Below, piece by piece: positions 15,486-22,390 of a stretch of DNA of 23,933 bases. The notes beneath the pieces were generated by a model. That model did no database searches. It saw nothing but the letters and a program-made list of their open reading frames with translations, and was not told where the DNA came from. The stretch comes from RGIG1959 sp051877215 (GTDB lineage: Bacteria; Bacillota; Clostridia; Oscillospirales; Acutalibacteraceae), in NCBI GenBank assembly GCA_051877215.1, contig JBJEIR010000018.1:1-23933 (forward strand), given 5' to 3'. Numbering within the stretch: the first letter of the stretch is position 1; every line of letters begins with the position of its first letter. The position numbers and the translations under genes are program-made.

Positions 15486-16160
15486 ATGCCGTCGCTTATC
15501 AGCTTGCAGCATGTTTTTAAAATTTACCGTACCGGCGGGCAGCCGGTGTATGCCCTGTCGGATGTATCGCTCGAGATTGCGCGCGGCGAAATGGTGGCGG
15601 TGGTCGGGCAGTCCGGATCGGGGAAATCGACGCTGATGAATATGATCGGCTGTCTGGATACGCCGAGCAAGGGGCGCTATATCCTGGACGGGCGGGATGT
15701 TTCGACGCTGCCCGACAAGGCGCTCTCGGCGGTGCGCTGCCGCGAAATCGGGTTTGTATTTCAGAAATTTCATCTCATCCCCGATTTGACGGCGTTTGAA
15801 AATGTGGAGCTGCCGCTGATCTACCGCGGATTTCCGCGCGAGCAGCGGCGCAAAATGGTGAAAGACAGCCTCCGTCGTGTCGGGCTGTGCGAGCGGATGC
15901 ACCATCGCCCGGGCGAGATGTCCGGCGGACAGCAGCAGCGCGTGGCGATCGCCCGCGCCATCGCCGCCCGCCCGCCGATCATTTTGGCCGACGAGCCGAC
16001 GGGCAATCTGGATTCGTCGTCGGGGAAAATGGTGATGGCGCTGCTCGGCGGGCTGCACGATGACGGGCATACGGTGGTGCTGATTACGCACGACGAGACC
16101 ATTGCCGCCGCGTGTGCGCGGGTGGTGAAAATGTGCGACGGAAAGCTCTTTGAAAAATGA
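15486..16160 (+). CDS. ABC transporter ATP-binding protein, MacB/LolD-like, no permease nearby
   Basis: This 224-aa ATPase is complete. It has Walker A GQSGSGKST (41-49), Q-loop Gln93, signature MSGGQQQR (145-152), Walker B ILADEPTGNLD starting at 166 and the switch His in LITHDE. It fits the MacB/LolD/FtsE-like group that works with FtsX-type permeases. No permease gene lies on either side: a terminator is upstream and tadA follows 12 bases downstream. It may serve a permease encoded elsewhere or have lost its partner. The ribosome site (GGGAGTGG) is moderate. Confidence 0.9.
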   Translation: MPSLISLQHVFKIYRTGGQPVYALSDVSLEIARGEMVAVVGQSGSGKSTLMNMIGCLDTPSKGRYILDGRDVSTLPDKALSAVRCREIGFVFQKFHLIPDLTAFENVELPLIYRGFPREQRRKMVKDSLRRVGLCERMHHRPGEMSGGQQQRVAIARAIAARPPIILADEPTGNLDSSSGKMVMALLGGLHDDGHTVVLITHDETIAAACARVVKMCDGKLFEK

Positions 16161-16172
16161 GGCGGATAACAC

Positions 16173-16673
16173 ATGGACGAACAGTATATGAGAGAGGCGC
16201 TGCGCCTGGCTGAAGAGGCGCAGAAAGAGGGAGAAGTGCCCATCGGCGCGGTGGTCGTTCGCACAGCGGACGGCGAAATCGTCGGGCGCGGGCGCAATCG
16301 GCGCGAAACGGCGAAAAATGCGCTGCTGCACGCCGAGATTGAGGCGATTGAGGAAGCCTGCCGCACGCTGGGCGGCTGGCGGCTGTCCGGCTGCACGCTG
16401 TATGTGACGCTCGAGCCGTGCCCGATGTGCGCGGGAGCGGCCATCAATGCGCGTATTGATCGGGTGGTGTACGGCGCTGCCGATCCGAAGGCCGGCTCGT
16501 GCGGGTCGCTGACCGATTTGTTTTCTCTGCCGTATAATCACCGGCCGCTTGTGACAGGCGGCGTGCTGGAGGACGCGTGCGCACAGCTTCTTCGCAGCTT
16601 TTTCAAAGCACTGCGAAGCAAGGCCGCGAATACATTGAAAACGCCGCAAGACCTCGGCGAAGAGAAAGCGTAA
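16173..16673 (+). CDS. tadA: tRNA-specific adenosine deaminase
   Basis: The 166-aa cytidine/deoxycytidylate-deaminase-fold protein has the zinc site HAE (His53, catalytic Glu55) and PCPMC (Cys83, Cys86), plus VVYGAADPKAGSCGSL, all characteristic of TadA. It converts A34 to inosine in tRNA-Arg(ACG), an essential wobble modification. It follows the ABC ATPase by 12 bases. A C-terminal tail of about 15 residues (KTPQDLGEEKA) is extra. The downstream hairpin at 16699 probably acts as its terminator. Confidence 0.96.
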   Translation: MDEQYMREALRLAEEAQKEGEVPIGAVVVRTADGEIVGRGRNRRETAKNALLHAEIEAIEEACRTLGGWRLSGCTLYVTLEPCPMCAGAAINARIDRVVYGAADPKAGSCGSLTDLFSLPYNHRPLVTGGVLEDACAQLLRSFFKALRSKAANTLKTPQDLGEEKA

Positions 16674-16698
16674 CGAAAAAAAGACGGCGCATAAAAAA

Positions 16699-16732
16699 GC
16701 GGGCGGCACAGGGATTATCCCGTGCCGCCCGC
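16699..16732. repeat. Hairpin direct repeat 1L (left flank of MITE-like copy 1)
   Basis: A GC-rich palindrome: GCGGGCGGCAC and GGGA pair with TCCC and GTGCCGCCCGC, with one bulged A and loop TTA. An A tract precedes it, but no T tract follows on this side. The same 34-base unit recurs at 17047-17080 with two differences. With its A tract it would terminate the minus-strand gene, as the left half of a once-bidirectional terminator. Confidence 0.9.
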
Positions 16733-17046
16733 CTGTGAGTGTCAAAAAATAATCTTTTTCCTCTCCATTACACAGGGGAAAGGCATTGATACGCTGCAAA
16801 CCCCTTGGCTCCCTCTGACGAGGGAGCTGTCACCGAAGGTGACTGAGGGAGAGAATAAAAACGCTCTGCATTCATCGGAAACAGGTAAAAATCCACTTTC
16901 TTTTCTTTCCCTTTTCCTTCATCAGAGGGAGGCAGGCGTCAACCCCACCGTCACGGCTTGACGTCCTGCCATCTCCCCTTGCACAGGGGAGGCGGTGGTT
17001 GGTATGCCACAAAATCCTTTTATAGCGCGTTTTTTGACAAGTTGAA
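16733..17046 (+). mobile_element. MITE-like element, copy 1 (314 bp)
   Basis: The element carries inverted ends TGTCAAAAAA (16740-16749) and TTTTTTGACA (17030-17039), each seven bases inside a hairpin repeat. Inside are compact palindromes: GCTCCCTC with GAGGGAGC, and GTCACC-GAA-GGTGAC. The first 165 or so bases and the last 60 match the reverse complement of copy 2 closely; the middle diverges. It encodes no transposase, and open frames across it look incidental. It occupies the whole space between tadA and the convergent secreted-protein gene. No other gene is seen in 16674-17103. Confidence 0.8.
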
Positions 17047-17085
17047 GTGGGCGGCACAGGGACTATCCCGTGCCGCCCGCTTTTT
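17047..17085. terminator. Hairpin direct repeat 1R with T tract (terminator)
   Basis: This is the second copy of the 34-base palindrome (differences at two positions, C/T at base 2 and T/C in the loop), here followed by five T at 17081-17085. In contrast to copy 1L it keeps the T tract but lacks the A tract, as if one terminator had been split and its stem duplicated by the insertion between them. Confidence 0.85.
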
Positions 17086-17103
17086 GGCGTTTGATCCAAT
17101 CGG

Positions 17104-18828
17104 TTATAGCGCGTAGGCGCTGTGCATCAGGTCATAGATTTGCTTAGATAGGGAGGCGATGAGGGTGTCGGTGCGGCTGTTGCTGTTGGAGGTGGGATCG
17201 GTCATGATACACAGAATAAAGTCGACGCCGCCCGCCTGACTGTCAAACACGATGCCGACATCGTGCTCGGCAAGACCGCTCAGCTCGCCCGTCTTGTGCG
17301 CAATGTCCACAGCGGCGGTGATGCCGTTTGAGGCGGTGATTTTGGTGTCCACCTCCTGCTCCTTCAAATGGCCGAGCATTTCGGAGGAATAGGGAAGCTC
17401 CCCGTAGTAGCATTGGCGCAGAAAGGCGGCACAGTCGGTCACGCTCGTCCAGTTTTGCGTGCCGTCGCTGACCAGCATCAGGCGGTTCATAACGGTGTCG
17501 GAACAGCCGATGGAGGAGGCGAAGCGGTTGACCTTTTCAAAGCCGGTTTGGGCACTGCCGCCGCCGAGTGTCGTCTGCACAAGCGTGTTATTTGCCTCGT
17601 TGGAGCTGACGATAATCATTTGGTGCAGATTGTTGTTGACCGTATCGGTCAGAGTGACATTTTCGAGACTTGCCTGCTCATAAACAGCGCCCATGGTCCA
17701 CAGCTTGATGAGACTGGCGCTGACCATGGCGCCGCCGTCCGCGTTATTGTACAGCACGCCGTTGTCCGCTTCTCCCGTCAGCGGCTGAACATACACGCTC
17801 CAGGCATCTGACGCCGCGTTGTCGGAGACATAGCGGCTGATAAGCGCGTACAGCTCATCGGAGATGTCGACTGTCGGGGCGGGCTCGTCCTCTCCCTCGA
17901 CAAAGGTGCGCTGCGGGCGGAAAAAGGAGAGATAAGTGCCGCTTGCATAGCCGCACATCAGCTCGCCGCTTGTTTCTTCAAATGCAATCACGGGATACCA
18001 GCCGTTGACCGCTTCTCCCGTGACCACTACGGTCGCTCCCTCGGCGATCGCGCCGTAGGTGTCGTAGGAGGTGCTTGCCCCCGCGCGGCAGTTGAGCGAG
18101 ACGGTGGAAACCGCATAGCGGATGGAGCTGCTTTGCGGGGTGATGTTCCAAATCTGATTTTCATTGCCCGCCTGATAATCCGAAACGCAGATATTGCCGT
18201 CTGCCGCCATGGTCAGCGCCGTGCCGTACACAAAGCTGCGGATGACATAGCCGCCGTCCGCCTGCTGCAGATACCATTTTTGAGTGGCGGGATTGGACAC
18301 GGCGGCCGACTGCACCACATTGCGGCTGCTGCCGACGGTCAGTACCGAGCCGGCGGTACACATTGTCCAAAAAACCACACCGTTGCCCGTATTCATCAGA
18401 TACAGCTTTTGTGCGGCGTTGTCCGCATAGGAGCAAGAGTCGATATTGGTGCCGTCCTCCGTGCGGAAATCATATACATTGACGGCGCTTTGGGTTCCCT
18501 TGAGCGTCAGCGAACAGACGCCGCTGTCAAGGCAGACCGTATTGTCGTGCGGATTGATTGCGTAGGTCAGCACCATGCGCGCGTCGCTCGAGGTGAGCGC
18601 GCCGTCTCCGTTAAAATCCGCCGCAAACAGCGTCTCGGCCGAGCAAGCGTCGATTTCCAGTGTGCAGCGAAGAATCAAACGCACATCGGCGGTATTGATG
18701 GCGCCGTCCTTGTTGACATCGCCCTTGATAACGGCCGTTTGAGCGCTCACGGGAAGAACCGTTCCCGTAAAGCCGGCGCTCAGCAGCAGGGAAACGGCCA
18801 GCAGCAGCGACAGGATACGCTGTTTCAT
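17104..18828 (-). CDS. Secreted dockerin / ricin-type / SH3b / class A beta-lactamase-fold protein
   Basis: The 574-aa protein has a signal peptide (MKQRILSLLL...VSAQ). A dockerin-like pair follows (about 36-92, GDVNKDGAINTAD and ADFNGDGALTSSD, both with calcium-loop spacing), then a ricin-type repeat region (about 117-230, two QxxYL/QxW-like units), an SH3b domain (about 238-300) and a serine beta-lactamase-like domain (322-574). The last keeps Ser372-x-x-Lys375, Ser408-Ser-Asn410 and Lys512-Thr-Gly, but I see no ExxLN omega-loop glutamate, so it may be a peptidase/esterase-type or wall-acting enzyme instead of a drug-resistance lactamase. AAGGAGTG fixes the start at 18828. It is divergent from nadB. 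Confidence 0.85.
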   Translation of the reverse strand: MKQRILSLLLAVSLLLSAGFTGTVLPVSAQTAVIKGDVNKDGAINTADVRLILRCTLEIDACSAETLFAADFNGDGALTSSDARMVLTYAINPHDNTVCLDSGVCSLTLKGTQSAVNVYDFRTEDGTNIDSCSYADNAAQKLYLMNTGNGVVFWTMCTAGSVLTVGSSRNVVQSAAVSNPATQKWYLQQADGGYVIRSFVYGTALTMAADGNICVSDYQAGNENQIWNITPQSSSIRYAVSTVSLNCRAGASTSYDTYGAIAEGATVVVTGEAVNGWYPVIAFEETSGELMCGYASGTYLSFFRPQRTFVEGEDEPAPTVDISDELYALISRYVSDNAASDAWSVYVQPLTGEADNGVLYNNADGGAMVSASLIKLWTMGAVYEQASLENVTLTDTVNNNLHQMIIVSSNEANNTLVQTTLGGGSAQTGFEKVNRFASSIGCSDTVMNRLMLVSDGTQNWTSVTDCAAFLRQCYYGELPYSSEMLGHLKEQEVDTKITASNGITAAVDIAHKTGELSGLAEHDVGIVFDSQAGGVDFILCIMTDPTSNSNSRTDTLIASLSKQIYDLMHSAYAL

Positions 18829-18903
18829 AAGGCATACACTCCTTTTAAACAAATGATAAAAACGGGATGACGGCGGGAATGTGTCCCGAAAATTTCTAAA
18901 AAA

Positions 18904-18932
18904 AGTATATCGCGGCTAAACACATCCGTCAA
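18904..18932 (-). promoter_or_regulatory. Promoter of the dockerin/beta-lactamase-fold gene
   Basis: On the minus strand TTGACG (18932-18927) and TATACT (18909-18904) are separated by 17 bases, giving a leader of about 70 nt. Its -35 lies about 63 bases from the -35 of the divergent nadB promoter, so the two could share a regulator. A small palindrome, GCGG-AAAA-CCGC (18935-18946), sits between them. Confidence 0.8.
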
Positions 18933-18995
18933 TAGCGGAAAACCGCCGCTCCGGTTGCCGAAACCGCAGCAGTCACGGCCGAAAAGCGCGGCGAC

Positions 18996-19023
18996 TTGCA
19001 AAACGGCGGGAATGTGGTATACT
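18996..19023 (+). promoter_or_regulatory. Extended -10 promoter of nadB
   Basis: TTGCAA (18996-19001), a 16-base spacer and TATACT (19018-19023) preceded by TGG (extended -10). It is about 50 bases upstream of the nadB ATG and divergent from the dockerin-gene promoter. Confidence 0.7.
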
Positions 19024-19074
19024 GTTGTCACAGCCTTTCTTAGGAAAAATCTGACAAACGGGATCTGATGCGGG

Positions 19075-20547
19075 ATGACGAATGAATACGATGTACTGGT
19101 GGTCGGCAGCGGCGTCGCGGGACTGTATGCGGCGCTGAATTTTGAGCCGACGGTTCGCGTGCTGGTGATTGCCAAGCGGGAACAGACGCTGTGCAACAGC
19201 TTTTTGGCGCAGGGCGGTGTCGCCGCCGTCATTGACAAAGAGCACGACGATTACCGCTTGCATATTGCGGATACCCTGATTGCGGGCAGCTATCAGAACG
19301 ATTTGCGCGCGCTGCAAATTCTTGTCAGCGAGGGTCCCGAAGATGTACTGCGCATTATGAAGCACATGGGCGTCGATTTTGACCGCGAGGGAACGCAGGT
19401 ACAAATGACGCTCGAGGGGGGACATTCCCGCCGCCGCATTTTGCATCACAAGGATTCCACCGGCCGCGAGATGACCGAAAAGCTGCTTGCCGCCGCCAAA
19501 GAAAAAGAGAACATCACCCTGCTTGACAACACGCAGCTTTGCGCGCTTACGCCCTGCGAAGGGGGCTTTTGGGCGCTGATGCTGCAAGGGGAGGAGCGGC
19601 TGCAAATCGCCTGCTCCTACTGCCTGCTCTGTACGGGCGGAATTGGGCGGGTGTATCCGTATACCACCAATTCCGCCATTGCCACAGGTGATGGCATCAC
19701 CCTTGCCTATGAGCTGGGAGCGCGCATTCGCAATCTGCATTTGGTGCAGTTCCATCCGACGGCATTTGCGGCGGAACAGGGGCGTGAGCGGTTTCTCATT
19801 TCCGAGGCGGTGCGCGGAGAGGGCGCCAAGCTGCTCAACGCCAACCGTGAGGAATTTATGAAGCGCTATGATGAGCGGGGAGAGCTCGCGCCGCGCGATG
19901 TGGTGTCGCGCTGCATTATGAAAGAGGCCGCACGCCAGGGCAGCGAGCAGTTTTATCTGGATATTCGCCATAAGGGAGCGGATTTTATTCGCGGCCGCTT
20001 CCCGATGATTTATCAGCGTTGTTTAGAGGAAGGGGTCGATATCACCAAAGACCTCATTCCCGTTTTCCCCTGTCAGCATTATCTGATGGGCGGTATCGAT
20101 GTGGGTCTGTTTTCCAACACGACGGTGGATCGGCTGTATGCGGCGGGAGAATGTGCGCATACGGGTGTACACGGCGCCAATCGGCTGGCGAGCAATTCGC
20201 TTTTGGAGGCGTTGGTTTTTTCCCGCCGCGCAACCTACGACATCAGCCGACGGATGCGGCATGAGCGCAGCGGCGTGACCGCGCCGCCTCCCCTCGTTCG
20301 CGAGGGCAAAAATCCGCTGCCGCAGGGCTATCGCACCCGCATCCGCGAGATTATGCAGCGGGCGTGGTTTGTTGTGCCGAATTATGAGGCGGCGCGCGAG
20401 GGACTTGTGACGGCGAACGCCATTCTTCACGACCTGTGTGTCGGCGATTATCAGCTCACCGCCGATTATATCGAAGCAAAAAGCCTTGCCACCGTCTGCA
20501 AAATCATTTTGAGCGAGCTGCTCGACGAGCAGGCGGCATCCGTATAA
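19075..20547 (+). CDS. nadB: L-aspartate oxidase
   Basis: The 490-aa flavoprotein has the FAD motif GSGVAGLYAA (11-20), CNSFLAQGGVAAV, GGHSRRRILHHKDSTGR, LVQFHPTAF and GECAHTGVHGANRLASNSLLEAL. These are together diagnostic of the NadB/succinate-dehydrogenase flavoprotein family and favour NadB. It oxidises aspartate to iminoaspartate for NAD synthesis. It is somewhat shorter at the C-terminus than many NadB proteins. No nadA or nadC lies next to it in this window, which is unusual since Bacillota often keep nadABC together. The ribosome site is weak. Confidence 0.9.
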   Translation: MTNEYDVLVVGSGVAGLYAALNFEPTVRVLVIAKREQTLCNSFLAQGGVAAVIDKEHDDYRLHIADTLIAGSYQNDLRALQILVSEGPEDVLRIMKHMGVDFDREGTQVQMTLEGGHSRRRILHHKDSTGREMTEKLLAAAKEKENITLLDNTQLCALTPCEGGFWALMLQGEERLQIACSYCLLCTGGIGRVYPYTTNSAIATGDGITLAYELGARIRNLHLVQFHPTAFAAEQGRERFLISEAVRGEGAKLLNANREEFMKRYDERGELAPRDVVSRCIMKEAARQGSEQFYLDIRHKGADFIRGRFPMIYQRCLEEGVDITKDLIPVFPCQHYLMGGIDVGLFSNTTVDRLYAAGECAHTGVHGANRLASNSLLEALVFSRRATYDISRRMRHERSGVTAPPPLVREGKNPLPQGYRTRIREIMQRAWFVVPNYEAAREGLVTANAILHDLCVGDYQLTADYIEAKSLATVCKIILSELLDEQAASV

Positions 20548-20554
20548 ACATGCT

Positions 20555-20582
20555 TTGGAATAACCTATAGAAAAAATATACT
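20555..20582 (+). promoter_or_regulatory. Promoter candidate for yjdF
   Basis: TTGGAA (20555-20560) and TATACT (20577-20582) with a 16-base spacer, shortly after nadB and about 180 bases before yjdF. A short AT-flanked hairpin (AACGCA-GAAA-TGCGTT) follows near 20592. Confidence 0.5.
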
Positions 20583-20649
20583 GCCAAAAAAATATATAAC
20601 GCAGAAATGCGTTTATATAACAGGATAAAAACGCAATGCATACGTATGT

Positions 20650-20756
20650 GTGTTAGAGCTGGTAGGTAGCCCAGCCGTCTGAACGATGAAGTTCAGGTAA
20701 GTAACCTGCCCCTCCGGGTTGTCCGTTCCTGTGATTGTCAAAGATTGTTAGGAGGG
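20650..20756 (+). ncRNA. Probable yjdF-motif riboswitch
   Basis: The yjdF gene is typically preceded by the yjdF RNA motif, a riboswitch that responds to azaaromatic compounds. This leader has a hairpin (CAGGT-AAGTA-ACCTG, about 20694-20708). CCCTCC at 20710-20715 can pair exactly with GGAGGG (20751-20756), the yjdF ribosome site, so the leader could hide the site in one state. Assignment rests on gene context and these pairings; I could not align it to a covariance model. Confidence 0.65.
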
Positions 20757-20763
20757 CTTCGTT

Positions 20764-21180
20764 ATGGACAACAACTACGGAAAGCTGACGGTGTATTTTG
20801 AAGACCCGTTTTGGGTCGGTGTGTTCGAACGCATTGAAAATGGGAAACTCTCGGTTTGCAAGGTCATGTTCGGTGCTGAGCCGAAGGACTATGAAGTCTG
20901 GGAGTTTGTCCTGAAAAATTACTATCAGCTCAAGTTCAGTCCGTCTGTTGATGTGGTTATAAAGAAAGGAGCGACCAACCCAAAACGTGTACAGCGGGAA
21001 GCAAGAAAACAAGCTACCGCTTTTGGTGTCGGGACAAAATCGCAACAGGCTTTACAACTACAAAGAGAAGAAAACAAATCGGAGCGAAAATCTGTCAGCC
21101 GCGAACAGCGGGAAGCAGAGAAGCAGCGTCAGTTTGAATTGAAACAACAGAAGCGAAAGCAGAAACATCGGGGCAGATAA
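20764..21180 (+). CDS. yjdF: YjdF family protein (DUF2992)
   Basis: The 138-aa protein begins MDNNYGKLTVYFEDPFWVGVFER and has the YjdF features: CKVMFGAEPKDYEVWEFVLKNYYQLKFS, then a long Lys/Arg/Gln/Glu-rich tail ending in KQKHRGR. Its biochemical role is not established; it is controlled by its own riboswitch class in many Bacillota. GGAGGG sits before ATG 20764. The final codons lie within the first arm of the hairpin at 21165, so stop codon and terminator overlap. The gene is more AT-rich than nadB upstream, hinting at acquisition. Confidence 0.9.
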   Translation: MDNNYGKLTVYFEDPFWVGVFERIENGKLSVCKVMFGAEPKDYEVWEFVLKNYYQLKFSPSVDVVIKKGATNPKRVQREARKQATAFGVGTKSQQALQLQREENKSERKSVSREQREAEKQRQFELKQQKRKQKHRGR

Positions 21181-21191
21181 TGCCCCGATGC
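21165..21191. repeat. Hairpin direct repeat 2L (left flank of MITE-like copy 2)
   Basis: CATCGGGGCA and TGCCCCGATG form a perfect 10-bp stem around the loop GATAA; the yjdF stop codon TAA is part of the loop. The 27-base unit recurs identically at 21524-21550. It is unrelated in sequence to the hairpin flanking copy 1. Confidence 0.9.
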
Positions 21192-21523
21192 CAGCTTGTC
21201 AAAAAACCTACTGTAAAAGGATTTTGCGGCATACCACCGCCTCCCCTGTGTAATAGGGAGTGAGGGGTTGACAACACGGCTTTTGGTGCGGGGGGCTTTG
21301 GCCCCCTCTGACGAGGGGGCTGGGCAGGCATTTGCCGTGACTGGGGGAGAGAAAATATACCTGATTATTACTTGTTTCCGATAAATACAGAGCGCTTTTA
21401 TTCTCTCCCTCAGTCACCTTCGGTGACAGCTCCATCGTCAGAGGGAGCCAAGTGGTTTGCAGCAGCGTATCAACGCCTTTCCCCTGTGTAAGGAGAGAGA
21501 AAAGATTGTTTTTTGACACTCTC
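21192..21523 (-). mobile_element. MITE-like element, copy 2 (332 bp, inverted)
   Basis: The ends are TGTCAAAAAA (21197-21206) and TTTTTTGACA (21509-21518), each five bases inside the hairpin repeats. On the minus strand it reads like copy 1: GAGTGTCAAAAAA, then ATC-TTTT-CTC, TTACACAGGGGAAAGGC, TTGGCTCCCTCTGACGA, the GTCACC-GAA-GGTGAC palindrome, and at the far end ACACAGGGGAGGCGGTGG and AAAATCCTTTTA. The middle differs and has its own GC-rich palindromes (GGGGGCTTTGGCCCCC-like). No transposase is encoded. It separates yjdF from the GNAT gene. Confidence 0.8.
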
Positions 21524-21550
21524 ACATCGGGGCAGATAATGCCCCGATGC
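21524..21550. repeat. Hairpin direct repeat 2R (right flank of MITE-like copy 2)
   Basis: This unit is identical over 27 bases to 21165-21191, with the same 10-bp stem and GATAA loop. It is followed by a short spacer and then TTTTT near 21571. It probably represents the original downstream part of the yjdF terminator. I see no gene between it and the GNAT start, only an unexplained leader. Confidence 0.9.
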
Positions 21551-21716
21551 TTCTCATCACCGTTTTTACTGAAATTTGGCAAGGGTGTTTGGCAGATGAA
21601 GCAAAAAACCATATCGTATGCATCGGGGCGCTTTGTCAGCATGAAAATCCGGTTGGAGTTTGATGCTCTGTCGGCAAGCGTACCTACACAAAATCTACGA
21701 ACAGGAGAAAAGAAAA

Positions 21717-22238
21717 ATGCATTGCACAATCAGAAAGTGGGAACTGTCGGATGCGGCGGATTTGGCGGCGGCGCTCTCCAATAAAAAAATACAGGATAAG
21801 CTTCGCGACGGGCTGCCGTACCCTTACACCGAACAGGACGCGGCGGACTATATCTCTGCCATGCTTTCGGCAAAGGAAGAGGATACCTTTGCCTTTGCCG
21901 TTACAATAGAGAACAGAGCAATCGGCAGTATCGGCGTTTTTCGTCAGGCAAACATACACAGGCAGACCGGCGAGCTGGGATATTATATCGCAGAAGAGTA
22001 TTGGGGAAACGGAATCATGACCGAAGCCGTCAAACAGATATGCGAATATGTTTTCAAAAACAGCGATATTCTTCGCATCTACGCAGAGCCGTTTGCGGAT
22101 AACATCGCTTCCTGCCGTGTGCTTGAAAAGGCGGGCTTTCAATATGAAGGGACTTTGCGAAGCAACGCTGTCAAAAACGGCAAAATACGGGATATGAAGA
22201 TGTATTCCCGACTGAAAACAGAGGGATCAATCGTTTGA
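21717..22238 (+). CDS. GNAT family N-acetyltransferase (RimJ/RimL-like)
   Basis: The 173-aa protein has the GNAT core. ALSNKKIQDKLRDGLPYPYT is near the N-terminus, followed by AIGSIGVF, GYYIAEEYWGNGIMTEAVKQICEYVF (acetyl-CoA-binding turn and helix) and NIASCRVLEKAGFQYEG, the RimJ/RimL-type signature. It would transfer an acetyl group from acetyl-CoA to an amine; the substrate, whether protein or small molecule, is not predictable. AGGAGA precedes ATG 21717; a longer reading from 21660 has no better support. The gene is AT-richer than the chromosome around it and ends in a good terminator. Confidence 0.88.
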   Translation: MHCTIRKWELSDAADLAAALSNKKIQDKLRDGLPYPYTEQDAADYISAMLSAKEEDTFAFAVTIENRAIGSIGVFRQANIHRQTGELGYYIAEEYWGNGIMTEAVKQICEYVFKNSDILRIYAEPFADNIASCRVLEKAGFQYEGTLRSNAVKNGKIRDMKMYSRLKTEGSIV

Positions 22239-22264
22239 AACACAACAACCGAATACCGAATAAT

Positions 22265-22314
22265 AAAAAGACCGTTGACGCCCACACCGATGGACAAAAG
22301 TCAACGGCTTTTTT
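22265..22314 (+). terminator. Intrinsic terminator after the GNAT gene
   Basis: CCGTTGAC (22272-22279) pairs with GTCAACGG (22300-22307). The stem is extended by G-C with one bulge and then by A tract against T tract (22309-22314). It faces the convergent mnmE gene and may work on both strands. Confidence 0.8.
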
Positions 22315-22390
22315 ATACGCATTTGTAAAAAAGAAGGTTTGAACGGTCAAAGCCCATGGCTCTCGCACAGCCCCGAATAGAAAAGAACCG

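Noticed and set aside
16722..16961. A 79-codon frame running through the MITE-like element, containing LTRELSPKVTEGE
   Set aside because: It is the translation of a dispersed non-coding repeat; the same words appear wherever the repeat occurs, and there is no proper ribosome site.
16674..17103. A CRISPR array or SRP RNA gene downstream of tadA
   Set aside because: The repeats are two hairpin copies around one element, not regularly spaced units, and the sequence has no SRP RNA-like core motif that I can recognise.
17104..18828. Annotating the secreted protein as an antibiotic-resistance beta-lactamase
   Set aside because: The omega-loop glutamate motif is not visible, and the added dockerin, ricin-type and SH3b domains point to surface or wall substrates.
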